48,658 nt of DNA from contig DAIDCO010000008.1 of the NCBI GenBank assembly GCA_027309555.1, positions 1 to 48,658 on the forward strand, given 5' to 3'. The DNA comes from a bacterium. GTDB taxonomy: Archaea > Thermoplasmatota > Thermoplasmata > Lutacidiplasmatales > UBA184. Shown piece by piece: positions 8,006 to 16,724 of this stretch (positions are counted from its first letter, which is position 1; each line of letters begins with the position of its first letter). The position numbers and the translations under genes were made by a program. The notes below the pieces were generated by a model. That model searched no databases. It had not been told where the DNA came from and saw only the letters and a list, made by a program, of their open reading frames with translations.

Positions 8006-10013
8006 CCCGCTCGATCACCTCCTCGAGCATCACGATGTCGCTCGGGGCCTCGCCCCGAACACCCTTGAGGAGCGCGAACGTCCGGATCGACTCGATCATG
8101 CGCCGGGCGGAGAGCGGGCGGAGCGGGGCCAAGCGGAACGTAACATCCCGAAGGATCTCGACGTAGATTCCCCCCATCCCGAAGACGACGATCGGACCGA
8201 AGTCGGGGTCTCGCTGGAACCCGACCAGGACCTCTTTGCCGCCGGCGACCTGCGCCTCGACCTCGAACCCTTCGATCCGCGCGGTCGGGGCCGCGGCCCG
8301 TAGCGATCGATGCATCCGTTCCCAGCCCGCCCGAAGATGCTCCCCGTCCTCGAGGCCCACGGCTACCCCTCCCACGTCCGTCTTGTGGGAGATATCCGGC
8401 GAAGCGACCTTGAGGACGACGGGATAGCCGATCTCCTCAGCGGCACGGATCGCATCCTCGACCGTCGTCACTCGGGCCACCTTCGGGAACGAGAGACCGT
8501 AGGCGGTGAGCAGGGAACGTGCGACGTACTCGGGCAGGACCGTTTCCCCGTCGTGGCCCGCCCGGTCGAGGGCCACCCGCACCGCGGTTCGATCGATCGG
8601 GAACGTACGAACGTCGGTGCGCGGCCGGGTGCGCCATGCGTGGTAGCGGGCGAGGCTTCCCAGCCCCTGGACCGCTTCTTCGGGGAAGGTGAATGCCGGT
8701 ACACCCTCCGCCTCGAGGAACTCGACCTCGTGGGAGAGGTCGGTGAGGCCGAAGAGACAGGCGACGACCGCCTTCTCCGTAGTTCGCTTCACGTCGAGGA
8801 TCGCTTGCGCGACCGACTGGCCGGTCATCGTGCCGGTCGGCGTCGCGATGACGAGCGCCCCGTCGATCTCGGGGTTCCCGAGGAGGGTGCGGAGCGTCTC
8901 GCGGTACTGCTCAGCGCCGACGTCGGCCGTCATGTCGAGGGGGTTCGAGAGCGCCGCGATCGTCGGGAGGCGGGGGGCGAGCTCGGCCCGGATCACGTCG
9001 GGCGGGGCCGGCAGCTCGAGCCCGTTGCGGATCGCCGCGTCCGCCGCGACGATCCCCGGACCTCCCGAGTTCGTGAGAATCGCCAGCCGCGGGCCGTTGA
9101 GCTTGAGGCCGGAGGCAAAGATCTTCGCCGTGCGGAACAGGTCCCCGAGCGTGTCGGCTCGGAGCACCCCGGACTGTTCGAAGAGCGCGTCGTACAGCTG
9201 GTCCCGGCCGGACTGCGCGAGCGAACCGGTGTGGCTGCGCGCGGCGCGTTCGCCCGCAGCCGTCCGACCGCTTTTGATCACGAGCACGGGCTTCTTGTCC
9301 GTAACCTCGTGGGCCGCCTCGAGGAAGCGTCGGCCGTTCGCGAGGCTCTCGACGTAGAGCAGGATCACCTTGGTCGCGGGGTCGGAGCCGAGCGAGTGGA
9401 GGAGGTCGTTCTCGTCCACCCCAGCCCGATTTCCGACCGAGACGAACTGGGAGAACCCGATCCGTTCGGCGATCCCGTACTGCAGGATCCCGGCGCAGAG
9501 CGCCCCGCTCTGGGAAACGAACGCGATGTTTCCCCGCGGCGGCAGGTTCTCGCTGAACGTGGCGTTCAGGCTGACCTCGGGGTCCGTGTTGAGGACTCCG
9601 AAACAGTTCGGCCCCACGAGCGACATTGAATGCTGGGCGGCCCGCCGGACGACTTCCCGCTCGAGCGCGGCCCCGGCCTCCCCGACCTCGCGGAACCCGG
9701 CCGAGATAATGACGACCCCGCGGGTCCCGGCGCGGCCGAGCTCGTCGACGACGTCGGGGACGGTGGGAGCCGGCACGATTATGACCCCGAGGTCCGGCGC
9801 TTCGGGGAGGTCTGCCACCCCCCGGTAGCATCGCACACCGGAGACGCTTTTCCAGGAGGGATTCACCGGATAGGCCACTCCCCGGAACCCGGCTTGGAGG
9901 ATGTTGCGGAAGAGGCTTGTCCCGACCTTGCCCGGCTTGTTGGACGCTCCGATGACTGCGACCGACGCGGGTCGGAACAGTTCGTCCAACCCGGCCGTAC
10001 GTCCGACGCTCAT
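7878..10013 (-). CDS. ADP-forming acetyl/acyl-CoA synthetase, fused alpha-beta
   Basis: The 711-residue protein has the CoA-binding Rossmann domain (LDELFRPASVAVIGAS, residues about 9-130), succinyl-CoA-ligase-like domains with the phosphohistidine loop ARSHTGSLAQ, and a C-terminal ATP-grasp domain (AYGLSFPKV; GYPVVLKVASPDISHKTDVG). This fused form is the ACD family of archaea, which converts acyl-CoA, ADP and phosphate to the free acid, CoA and ATP by substrate-level phosphorylation. It would conserve the energy of acyl-CoA made by KorAB-type enzymes. The ATG at 10013 was chosen; a longer frame to 10082 passes through the promoter region. It diverges from mrp. Confidence 0.92.
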   Translation of the reverse strand: MSVGRTAGLDELFRPASVAVIGASNKPGKVGTSLFRNILQAGFRGVAYPVNPSWKSVSGVRCYRGVADLPEAPDLGVIIVPAPTVPDVVDELGRAGTRGVVIISAGFREVGEAGAALEREVVRRAAQHSMSLVGPNCFGVLNTDPEVSLNATFSENLPPRGNIAFVSQSGALCAGILQYGIAERIGFSQFVSVGNRAGVDENDLLHSLGSDPATKVILLYVESLANGRRFLEAAHEVTDKKPVLVIKSGRTAAGERAARSHTGSLAQSGRDQLYDALFEQSGVLRADTLGDLFRTAKIFASGLKLNGPRLAILTNSGGPGIVAADAAIRNGLELPAPPDVIRAELAPRLPTIAALSNPLDMTADVGAEQYRETLRTLLGNPEIDGALVIATPTGTMTGQSVAQAILDVKRTTEKAVVACLFGLTDLSHEVEFLEAEGVPAFTFPEEAVQGLGSLARYHAWRTRPRTDVRTFPIDRTAVRVALDRAGHDGETVLPEYVARSLLTAYGLSFPKVARVTTVEDAIRAAEEIGYPVVLKVASPDISHKTDVGGVAVGLEDGEHLRAGWERMHRSLRAAAPTARIEGFEVEAQVAGGKEVLVGFQRDPDFGPIVVFGMGGIYVEILRDVTFRLAPLRPLSARRMIESIRTFALLKGVRGEAPSDIVMLEEVIERVSQLAMDLPEVVELDLNPLIVLPAGQGVVAVDARVVLAPSSK

Positions 10014-10048
10014 GCGGGTCCCCGATCCGGCACTTCGGACGGGCAGTG

Positions 10049-10060
10049 CGTTATATAGAA
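10049..10060. promoter_or_regulatory. shared divergent TATA region (acyl-CoA synthetase / Mrp)
   Basis: GTTATATAGAAA is the only AT-rich stretch between two divergent genes. It is centred about 27 bases from the Mrp ATG at 10081, indicating a leaderless transcript, and about 41 bases from the synthetase ATG at 10013, leaving a short leader. The TATATA core is nearly symmetric, so it could serve both directions. Confidence 0.6.
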
Positions 10061-10080
10061 ACGCTCCCGTCCGAACCGAC

Positions 10081-10953
10081 ATGGCTCCTGACGGGCCACC
10101 GGCCGCCGGCCGGCCGAGCTCGGCGCCCCCGCACGCCGGGGCCGCCCATGGGACCGGACGGGGCCTCCTTCAGCGGCTTGACAAGGGACGGGTGGCGCAT
10201 GTCGTCGCGGTCGGAAGCGGCAAGGGCGGGGTCGGGAAGTCGTCGATCACCGCGCTGCTCGCCGTCGAGCTGAGGCGGCGCGGACTTGCGGTGGGGATCC
10301 TCGACGCCGACATCACCGGCCCCTCCATCCCGAAGCTCCTCGGAATGACGGGCCCTCTCGTGGACCGCGGCGAGGGGATCGAGCCCGCGACCTCGCGGAC
10401 CGGGATCTCGGTCGTGAGCTCCCAGTTCATGGTCGAGGACGAACAGACTCCCGTGATCTGGAGGGGGCCGCTCGTCACCCGGCTCATCACGCAGTTCTTT
10501 GGAGGAGTCAACTGGGGGGCGCTCGACTACCTCCTGATCGACATGCCGCCCGGGACGAGCGACGTCCCGCTCACCGTCTTTCAGACGGTCCCGATCGACG
10601 GAATGGTCTTCGTCCTCACCCCGCAGGACCTGGCCGCGCTGATCGTTACGAAGGCGATGAACATGGCCCGCGACCTTCACGTCCCTCTCCTCGGTCTCGT
10701 CGACAACATGTCGTGGCTCGAGTGCCCGCACTGCCACGAGAAGGTGGAGCTCTTCGGAAAGAGCCGGGTCGATCGGATCGGGAAGGAGTACGGCATTCCC
10801 GTGATCGGTCAGCTCCCGGTCGTCCCGGCGATCTCCGAGCTCGCGGACGCGGGCCGGCTTGAGGATCATCACGCCCCCGAGCTTGCGCGATTCGCCGACG
10901 CCTTTACGAAGGCCGTCGACGAGGTCACGAAGAGCTCGGTACGGGTCCTCTGA
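10081..10953 (+). CDS. Mrp/NBP35 family iron-sulfur cluster carrier ATPase
   Basis: The 290-residue P-loop protein has the deviant Walker A GSGKGGVGKSS, the switch motif DADITGPSIPKLLG and DMPPGTSDVPLT, all diagnostic of Mrp/ApbC/NBP35 proteins. The ECPHCHEKVELFG segment supplies the CxxC pair that bridges a 4Fe-4S cluster in the dimer. It loads Fe-S clusters onto apo-proteins in the cytoplasm, and this window encodes likely clients or users of such clusters (Rieske protein, 2-oxoacid oxidoreductase pathway). The ATG at 10081 fits the TATA box 27 bases upstream. Its end overlaps the convergent TraB gene by 29 bases. Confidence 0.93.
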   Translation: MAPDGPPAAGRPSSAPPHAGAAHGTGRGLLQRLDKGRVAHVVAVGSGKGGVGKSSITALLAVELRRRGLAVGILDADITGPSIPKLLGMTGPLVDRGEGIEPATSRTGISVVSSQFMVEDEQTPVIWRGPLVTRLITQFFGGVNWGALDYLLIDMPPGTSDVPLTVFQTVPIDGMVFVLTPQDLAALIVTKAMNMARDLHVPLLGLVDNMSWLECPHCHEKVELFGKSRVDRIGKEYGIPVIGQLPVVPAISELADAGRLEDHHAPELARFADAFTKAVDEVTKSSVRVL

Positions 10954-11626
10954 CCTCGCGCAGCGCCCGGAACGGGACCGTCTCCACCGGCACTCCGCGC
11001 CGGCCGAGGGCGCGACCGAGCCCTGTGAGATGGGCGTCACCAACGACCGCCGCTACCCGGCCGTACCCCCTGCGGCGCAGCTCGGCGAGTCGGTCGGCCA
11101 TGTGCTCGTTCCGCTCGTCGAGGAGCACCCGGGCCAGCGTGGGACTCGCGGTGCGGAGCTCGGAGGCGTACGCCTCGGGCGCCTCCACGTAGCGGTCCAT
11201 CTCTCGCTCGACCAGCCGGGCGGGGAGGAAAAGACCGACCATCGCACTGACGAACAGTGTCACGCGCTCCTTCACGGGCATCGACCGCACGAGGCGGGTG
11301 AGGGTCGCGCGCAACGGGTCGTCGATCAGGAAGAGCGGGAGGGATCGCTCGTGGGCGAACGCGGCAGCGGCTTGCATCTCGGCCCCCGGAAGCCCACCAC
11401 CGATCTCCGCGCCGAGTCGGCGCTGGAGGACCGCCCACAGCCGGGCAAAGAGCGGCGCGCCGGTCGCCCCCCGTCGCGGAGCTGCGGGGGCGAGGAGCGC
11501 TTCGGCTCGCTCGGGGTCGAGCTCGATCGCCACCGCGTCGAGCGGGCGCGAACCGAGCACGGCCGCAAGCGGGACCGCGAGGTCGACTACGTGCGCGGCG
11601 CCGATGAGGAGGACCGGTGCCTCCAT
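10925..11626 (-). CDS. TraB/PrgY (GumN-like) family protein
   Basis: The 233-residue protein shows the TraB-family signatures: an N-terminal GAAH (GxxH) motif, a central ERNEHMADRL segment and a C-terminal GDAHLTGLGRAL motif with conserved His and Gly. These residues are proposed to form a metal-dependent peptidase-like site in the TIKI/TraB superfamily. A moderately hydrophobic stretch (VTLFVSAMVGLFLPARLVE) may associate with the membrane, but the large C-terminal membrane domain of PrgY/TraB homologues is absent. Physiological role in archaea is unknown. The ATG at 11626 places the GxxH motif near the start, as is usual. Confidence 0.8.
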   Translation of the reverse strand: MEAPVLLIGAAHVVDLAVPLAAVLGSRPLDAVAIELDPERAEALLAPAAPRRGATGAPLFARLWAVLQRRLGAEIGGGLPGAEMQAAAAFAHERSLPLFLIDDPLRATLTRLVRSMPVKERVTLFVSAMVGLFLPARLVEREMDRYVEAPEAYASELRTASPTLARVLLDERNEHMADRLAELRRRGYGRVAAVVGDAHLTGLGRALGRRGVPVETVPFRALREVRGPVPSSS

Positions 11627-11725
11627 CGTGCTCGTGTACACGGGTCGTGAGAGACGGCGACCCCTCTTCTGGGTTCTGCCCCGCCCGCACAACCCCCAAA
11701 TACGGGAGCGGGGTCCGCCGAAGGC

Positions 11726-12028
11726 ATGGCATGGGTCCTCTTCTCGGTCCCGAGCGGACGGCGCGGTGAGCTCGACGCGGTCCTGAAGGACGACCTCGTT
11801 TCCCGGCAGAGCCAGAAGGTGCGGGACGCCGCCGCACTTGGCGGGCCCTCCGACCGCGTGTACGTCCTCGTGGAAGGGTCCGTGGAGGGCACCCGACGCG
11901 CCGCGGAGCTGCTCGCGTCCGTGACGGCACCGCTCCCGGCCTCGGACGCGGACCCCCTCTTCCGTCGGTTCAAGGAGGAAGAGGAGGCGGCGTCCGCGGG
12001 GATGGGTCTGTTCTTCACCGAGGGTTGA
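11726..12028 (+). CDS. hypothetical protein, 100 residues
   Basis: A compact alpha/beta protein beginning MAWVLFSVPSGRRGELDAVL with a predicted strand-helix-strand pattern (VYVLVEGSVEGTRRAAELL) and an acidic segment (FKEEEEAAS) before a short C-terminal MGLFFTEG. No family recognised. A TATA-like CAAATACG sits about 27 bases upstream of the ATG, supporting a leaderless start and real expression. It has its own transcript between the divergent TraB gene and the convergent GPN-loop GTPase gene. Confidence 0.7.
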   Translation: MAWVLFSVPSGRRGELDAVLKDDLVSRQSQKVRDAAALGGPSDRVYVLVEGSVEGTRRAAELLASVTAPLPASDADPLFRRFKEEEEAASAGMGLFFTEG

Positions 12029-12071
12029 CGGCGAACGCCCGACCGATCGTCCGAGTCGCCGCGGGGATCGA

Positions 12072-12863
12072 TCACTCGTCCGTCGGTGCGTGGGACGGCT
12101 CGAGGTCCTCCCCGCCCGCGAAGACGCGCTGGCAGGATTGGTAGAACGCCTCGAGGCCCGTTCCTTCCTTCGCGGAGGTGGGGAGCACGCCGCCGAGCGG
12201 CCCCATGATCTCGATCGCCCGGAACAGTTCGGTCGAAAGCTGGACGTCCGGGGTCGGCACGTCGCGCGTCACGGCCTCGTAGAGCCGCCCCGGTTCGTCG
12301 GACCAGGCGAGGATCTCCGTGCTCTGCTCGGGGGTCAACACGTCCGACTTCGCGAGGACGTTCACGAGGGGAAGGCGGAAGCGGAACTCGAGGGTTGCGC
12401 TGAGCATCAGCAGCGAGACGAAGCCCCCGGGAGTCCGCGCGAGCGCCGGGTCGAAGAGGAACGCGAGAACCGACCGGTCCCCGCTGAGCGCGTCGACGAT
12501 CGCTTTCGAGGCCTCGCGGAAGGCGAACAGCTCGATCTGGCCCGGCGTGTCGACGAGCACGTAGTCCGACTTCAGCTCCTGGACCGCCTGCTTGATGTCA
12601 AAGATCTTGAGGGCGATCATGTCGGCGGCCGCGACCTGGGCCCCGTTCGGACCGAGTCCGTATTCGTCCTGGACGTCCGAGAGTCGGACCCACTCCCGGA
12701 TGTCCACGTCCGCCACGCCGTCGGCCGTCTCGCTGCCCGGGTCGAGGTTGACGACGGTGGCGTCGTAGCCGGCGTTCTTCATCCATTCGGCGAACGCTCG
12801 TACGAGCGTCGACTTGCCGGCACCGGCGGTCCCGGTGAAGTAGACGGTCCCCGGCTCCTCCAT
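12072..12863 (-). CDS. GPN-loop GTPase
   Basis: The 263-residue protein has Walker A FTGTAGAGKSTLV, the family-defining GPNGA loop (within YGLGPNGAQ), the G3 motif LVDTPGQIELF and a G4-like VLAKSDVL. GPN-loop GTPases are homodimers conserved in archaea and eukaryotes; eukaryotic members assemble or import RNA polymerase II, while the archaeal role is unsettled. It begins immediately after the SRP19 stop with no gap and follows S8e, so these three information-processing genes form one operon. Confidence 0.93.
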   Translation of the reverse strand: MEEPGTVYFTGTAGAGKSTLVRAFAEWMKNAGYDATVVNLDPGSETADGVADVDIREWVRLSDVQDEYGLGPNGAQVAAADMIALKIFDIKQAVQELKSDYVLVDTPGQIELFAFREASKAIVDALSGDRSVLAFLFDPALARTPGGFVSLLMLSATLEFRFRLPLVNVLAKSDVLTPEQSTEILAWSDEPGRLYEAVTRDVPTPDVQLSTELFRAIEIMGPLGGVLPTSAKEGTGLEAFYQSCQRVFAGGEDLEPSHAPTDE

Positions 12864-13163
12864 CTACCGCGCGTCTCCGAGCGAACGAACCCGAGCGATC
12901 TCGGTGACGACGAGCCGGAGGAACTTCGACTTCGGCACGCCGCCGCGCTTCGTCACCTTGACCCGTCCCGCGCCCCGGGGAACGTCCCGGGGATACTGCT
13001 TCGTCCCCTCGACCTCGGCGCGGTAACCGAGGCGCTTTGCAGCTTGGGCGATCTCCTCGGCCGTGACGTCCTTCAACGTCGTTCCCTCGGCGATCCGTCG
13101 ACCGTCGGTCTTGGGAGAGCCGGGAGCGAGGTACGCCGGGTACACGAAAAAGTGGTCGGGCAT
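12864..13163 (-). CDS. srp19: signal recognition particle 19 kDa protein
   Basis: The 99-residue protein matches SRP19: an opening FFVYPAYL, the GRRIAEGTTLKDVTAEEI segment that contacts SRP RNA tetraloops, and KQYPRDVPRGAGRVKV followed by SKFLRL. It binds 7S RNA and promotes SRP54 loading in co-translational targeting. It lies 19 bases after rps8e and abuts the GPN GTPase gene. No SRP RNA gene was seen in the window. Confidence 0.93.
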   Translation of the reverse strand: MPDHFFVYPAYLAPGSPKTDGRRIAEGTTLKDVTAEEIAQAAKRLGYRAEVEGTKQYPRDVPRGAGRVKVTKRGGVPKSKFLRLVVTEIARVRSLGDAR

Positions 13164-13182
13164 CGAGCGGGCCGGGGCGGCC

Positions 13183-13578
13183 TCAGGCCGCGGCCGGAGC
13201 GGCGACGCGGACCCCGTTCAACACGCCGTCCTGGCCGGGACGGGAGCGCACGCGTACGAGGCCCACATCCGTCTCGAGGATGGCGCCCTTCGTGATGATG
13301 TTCCGCTGAACATAGTTGGGATTCGCGGGGTTCTCCCGTACGGTCACGATCTCGGCCCGCTGCATCTTCTTCGTGGCCGGGTCAAAGACGTTGATCGTCC
13401 GGCTCGTGAGCACTCGCAGCTTGAGGTTCTGCCCGCGGACGCGGTACTTCTTCACCGTGCCCGGGCCCACGGTCGCCTGCTGTAGCTCGCGGCCGATCTC
13501 GAAGCGGCGCTTCTTGCGGATCGGCCGGAGCCGGCCGCCCGTGCGCTTCCTCCGCGATCGTCCCTGCCAGATCCCCAT
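13183..13578 (-). CDS. rps8e: 30S ribosomal protein S8e
   Basis: The 131-residue protein has the S8e hallmark MGIWQGRSRRKRTGGRLRP at its N-terminus, the KKYRVRGQNLKLRV strand and the NPNYVQRNIITKGAILET motif. It is an archaeal/eukaryotic-specific small subunit protein and, at this size, the normal archaeal form. First gene of the S8e-SRP19-GPN operon. A TATA-like TCAAATAGG lies about 42 bases upstream of the ATG, between this gene and the end of gdh. Confidence 0.97.
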   Translation of the reverse strand: MGIWQGRSRRKRTGGRLRPIRKKRRFEIGRELQQATVGPGTVKKYRVRGQNLKLRVLTSRTINVFDPATKKMQRAEIVTVRENPANPNYVQRNIITKGAILETDVGLVRVRSRPGQDGVLNGVRVAAPAAA

Positions 13579-13626
13579 GATGCCTCCGAACGAGGGTCCG
13601 TCCGAGCGGCGTGCCCTATTTGAGTT

Positions 13627-14742
13627 TTAGGGCGGCGAGGCACCGGCTCCACCGGGACGGACCGTGAGGACCGTCTTGATCGTCCCGCTGGTGCGTTGGG
13701 CCAGGACGCTCGCGCACTCCTCGATCGGATGTCGACCCGCGATCATCTGGGCCACGGCCCCCGGCCAGCGGTCCTCGAAGACCGCGAGATCCCGGAGGCC
13801 CGACTCGAAATAGGTTCGGTTCGCGTTGACCGAGCCGACGATCGCCTGGTTGCCGAGAACGACATCGCGGAACAGCGTCCCCCCCGCGACGGGCTCCGCG
13901 GGTCCGCCCGCGTCGGGGATGCCGGTCAGCACGAGGACCCCGTTCGGACCGAGACGGTCGATGAGCGAGAAGTCGAGCGCGACCGACCCGGTCGCCTCGA
14001 TCACGAGGTCGTACCCCTCGTCGCCGAGCACCGCCGTTCCCCCCGCGACGTTGACGTGGCGGGCCCCCACGCGGCGCAGGAGGCCGGCCGCGAGCGTATC
14101 CTCGCCGTGGCGGTCGATCGCGGTGACGCGATACCCCCGCACTGCGAGCACGAAGGCCGCAAGCATCCCGATCGCGCCGGTACCGGCGACCAGGGCGCGC
14201 GGGACCCCGACCTTCGGTTCGCCCGGTGTCGGCTCCTTGCGGTCGAGCACCCGCTGACCCTGGAACGTGGCCTTCTCCACGACGCTGAGCGGCTCGAGCA
14301 GCACGGCGATGCTGCGGAGCGCGGGCGGAACGCGGACGAGGTACTCGGGGAGTTCCACATACTCGTCGGCCATGTACCCGTGGGACCCGCCGATCCCGCG
14401 CTCGGTGAACCCGCCGGTCTCGCAGAAGTCCGAGCGGTTCGTATGGCAGAACCGGCATCTGCCGCAGCCTCGTCGGACCGTAGCGACGACGAGGTCCCCG
14501 GGCGCGAACCCCGCCGCCCCCGCGCCGAGCTCGCGGACCTCGCCGAGGTTCTCGTGACCGAGGATCAGGTAGGGGGATCCCGGGGGGGCCCGTCCGTACT
14601 TCCCGTCGACGATGTCGTGATCGGTACCGCAGACCCCGCACTCGAGGACCGCGACGCGCACCGTACCGGCCGAGAGTTCGGGCACCGGCACGTCGAGAAG
14701 TTCGGCACCGGGCGAGGGGGGACGGACGACGACCGCGCGCAC
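13627..14742 (-). CDS. gdh: glucose 1-dehydrogenase (zinc-dependent MDR family)
   Basis: The 371-residue protein has catalytic-zinc residues in CGVCGTDHD and GHEN, structural-zinc cysteines in CGRCRFCHTNRSDFC, and the Rossmann motif VAGTGAIGMLAA. The TDHDIV and GHENLGEV patterns are those of the Thermoplasma/Sulfolobus glucose dehydrogenases. It oxidises glucose (often galactose too) to the lactone with NAD(P), the first step of the non-phosphorylating Entner-Doudoroff route. It starts at a GTG three bases after the kdgA-like gene, so both are in one operon and act in the same pathway. Confidence 0.92.
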   Translation of the reverse strand: MRAVVVRPPSPGAELLDVPVPELSAGTVRVAVLECGVCGTDHDIVDGKYGRAPPGSPYLILGHENLGEVRELGAGAAGFAPGDLVVATVRRGCGRCRFCHTNRSDFCETGGFTERGIGGSHGYMADEYVELPEYLVRVPPALRSIAVLLEPLSVVEKATFQGQRVLDRKEPTPGEPKVGVPRALVAGTGAIGMLAAFVLAVRGYRVTAIDRHGEDTLAAGLLRRVGARHVNVAGGTAVLGDEGYDLVIEATGSVALDFSLIDRLGPNGVLVLTGIPDAGGPAEPVAGGTLFRDVVLGNQAIVGSVNANRTYFESGLRDLAVFEDRWPGAVAQMIAGRHPIEECASVLAQRTSGTIKTVLTVRPGGAGASPP

Positions 14743-14745
14743 GGC

Positions 14746-15645
14746 TCACCCCGGTAGGAACGGCCGCAACTGGGCCCGGATCGGCTCGAGGCGGGAGAGG
14801 ACCGTCCGCTCCTCCGCGTCCGTGAGCCGGTCGTACGGTGCGCGGTAGCCAACCTCGGAGCCCCGAAGGTGAGCGGCGAGGAACTTGTCGGTCGACGGGA
14901 ACGGTCCGGCTCGGCTCGCTCGGACGACCTCGTCCACGAGCGTCTGAAGCTCCTCGGCCCGCGATCGGTCGCCGGCCCGGGCCCGTGCGACCAGTTCTAC
15001 GCAGAGCGCGGGCACCACGTTCGCGATCCCCATCACCGCACCGGTGGCACCGCGGGCGATCGCGGCGCTCGCGAGGACATCGTCTCCGGGGAGGACGGCG
15101 AACGCGTCGGGAGCGCCGGTGAGGAACGCGGCCACGCTCTCGAGCGAGCCCGCCGTGTCCTTGACGCCGGCGAGGACCCCCTCGTGCGCGAGCCCGTGGA
15201 CGAGGGCAGGAGGAAGCGAGTAGCCTACTAGGGAAGGGATATTGTACGCCAGGAGCGGGACCGAGATCGCACCGTGGATCGCCCGGTAGTAGCGCTCCAC
15301 GGCCGCGAGCGGGGGATGGAGGTAGTACGGGGGCACCGCCACGATCGCGGCCGCCCCGGCGGTTTCCGCCTCCTCGGCGTAGCGCACCGCCTGGCGAGTG
15401 GACGGCGCTCCGCAGCCGACCCAGACGTCGGTGCGGCCGCTCGCGCTCTCGATCACCAACTCTTCGAAGGACGCACGTTCCGGGTCCGTGAGCGAAGGGA
15501 ACTCCCCCAACGACCCGAGGGCGAAGAGGTGGTCGACCCGCGCCTCCGAGAGAGCGCGCGCGAACTTCGAGTTCCGCCCCGGGTCGAGGTCTCCGTCGTC
15601 ATTGAACAGCGTCGGGATCGGAACGACCAGCCCGTCGAGCCCCAT
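14746..15645 (-). CDS. kdgA: 2-keto-3-deoxy-gluconate aldolase (DHDPS/NAL family)
   Basis: The 299-residue TIM barrel has the family GSLGEFPSLT motif near residue 45, the catalytic tyrosine in AYNIPSLVGY, and the Schiff-base lysine in GVKDTAGS. These fit the KDG/KDPG aldolases of Sulfolobus and Thermoplasma, and the adjacent glucose dehydrogenase supports this over dihydrodipicolinate synthase. It cleaves 2-keto-3-deoxygluconate to pyruvate and glyceraldehyde. A longer frame to 16392 is antisense to rnhB; the ATG at 15645 lies about 26 bases below a TATA-like CATTAAGG, so the mRNA is probably leaderless. Confidence 0.88.
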   Translation of the reverse strand: MGLDGLVVPIPTLFNDDGDLDPGRNSKFARALSEARVDHLFALGSLGEFPSLTDPERASFEELVIESASGRTDVWVGCGAPSTRQAVRYAEEAETAGAAAIVAVPPYYLHPPLAAVERYYRAIHGAISVPLLAYNIPSLVGYSLPPALVHGLAHEGVLAGVKDTAGSLESVAAFLTGAPDAFAVLPGDDVLASAAIARGATGAVMGIANVVPALCVELVARARAGDRSRAEELQTLVDEVVRASRAGPFPSTDKFLAAHLRGSEVGYRAPYDRLTDAEERTVLSRLEPIRAQLRPFLPG

Positions 15646-15711
15646 GACCGGCGAGCGGCACGCCGCCTTAATGCGTTGACGCGCGTCCCGGGCGGGAAAG
15701 GAGCCCGGTCG

Positions 15712-16371
15712 GTGGAGCGGTACCTGGGGATCGACGAGGCCGGCCGAGGCAGCGTGCTCGGACCGCTCGTGGTCGGCGGATTCCTCGTCCCGGCCGACCG
15801 CATCGACACGCTTAGCGATCTCGGGGCGACCGACTCGAAAGCGCTCTCGCCGGCACGGCGCGAGAAGGTCTATGCGGCCCTCGCGACGGTGGGGCGGCGG
15901 TGCTCGGTGGCCCTCCCGCCGCGGGCCATCGACCGCGTCGTTCCGCACGGAGGTCTCAACGGGCTCGAGGCCGAGGCATTCGCGCGCCTCGTGCGCGAGC
16001 TCGCTCCCGACCGGGTTCGGGTCGACGCGTGTGACGTGAACGCCGATCGGTTTGGTCGCCTTGTGCGGCGCCTCGCCGGCGGACGAATCCCCGTCGTCGC
16101 GCGTCACCACGCGGACCGCGACGACGTCCTGGTTGGCGCGGCCTCTATCGTCGCGAAGGTTCGCCGCGACCGGGCGATCGCCGCGCTCGGCCATCGGCTC
16201 CGCACCGAGATCGGCAGCGGGTACCCGTCCGACCCTCGGACGATCGCATTCCTGCGGGCGCGGTGCGGGCGCGGCGGCCGGATGCCCTCGTTCGTCCGCG
16301 GTTCGTGGGCGACGATGAAAAGGGTTAAGCGCGCCGCCCCGGGTCCTACTCTCGACACCTTCGAACCATGA
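15712..16371 (+). CDS. rnhB: ribonuclease HII
   Basis: The 219-residue protein shows the RNase HII active site: GIDEAGRGSVLGPLVVGG with D and E, the DSKALSPARR loop, DACDVN, and the ADRDDVLVGAASIVAKVRRD segment. It removes RNA from RNA/DNA hybrids and misincorporated ribonucleotides. The GTG at 15712 was chosen because the active-site strand starts seven residues later and AAAGGAG lies about 10 bases upstream. It overlaps the next gene by four bases (ATGA), so the pair is translationally coupled. Confidence 0.95.
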   Translation: MERYLGIDEAGRGSVLGPLVVGGFLVPADRIDTLSDLGATDSKALSPARREKVYAALATVGRRCSVALPPRAIDRVVPHGGLNGLEAEAFARLVRELAPDRVRVDACDVNADRFGRLVRRLAGGRIPVVARHHADRDDVLVGAASIVAKVRRDRAIAALGHRLRTEIGSGYPSDPRTIAFLRARCGRGGRMPSFVRGSWATMKRVKRAAPGPTLDTFEP

Positions 16372-16703
16372 CGGTAGAGGAAACGCTCGCATCGCTCGTC
16401 GACCGGTTCAATCGGCACGCCGAGAAGAACCCCGCGATGGCCGAGGAGCTCGACGGAGTCGAGCGCACGATCGAGATCGCCCTCACCGACGGCGGCACCT
16501 ACGCGGTCGACCTGCGGAAGGGCCGCCTTGCGAATCTCCGCTCGGGTGCGGCCGACGCGGCCGACGTCCGCATCACGACCGACACCGAGACGTTCGACGG
16601 CCTTGTGCGGAAGGAGATCGGTCCGATGAAGGCCCTCGTGCTCCGTAAGCTATCGATCGACGGGAGCCTCGACGACAAGCTCCTCTTCCGTAAACTCCTC
16701 TAG
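16368..16703 (+). CDS. SCP2 sterol-carrier-like lipid-binding protein
   Basis: The 111-residue protein has the SCP2 domain pattern: VERTIEIALTDGGTYAVDLRKGRL, then ADVRITTDTETFDGLVRKE and a C-terminal ALVLRKLSIDGSLDDKLLFRKLL. SCP2 domains bind hydrophobic ligands such as acyl chains; in Thermoplasmata such stand-alone proteins are common but uncharacterised. Its start codon overlaps the rnhB stop. A link with RNase HII beyond co-transcription is not evident. Confidence 0.85.
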   Translation: MTVEETLASLVDRFNRHAEKNPAMAEELDGVERTIEIALTDGGTYAVDLRKGRLANLRSGAADAADVRITTDTETFDGLVRKEIGPMKALVLRKLSIDGSLDDKLLFRKLL

Positions 16704-16724
16704 GGCCGGCCGCGCGGCGGGCTC

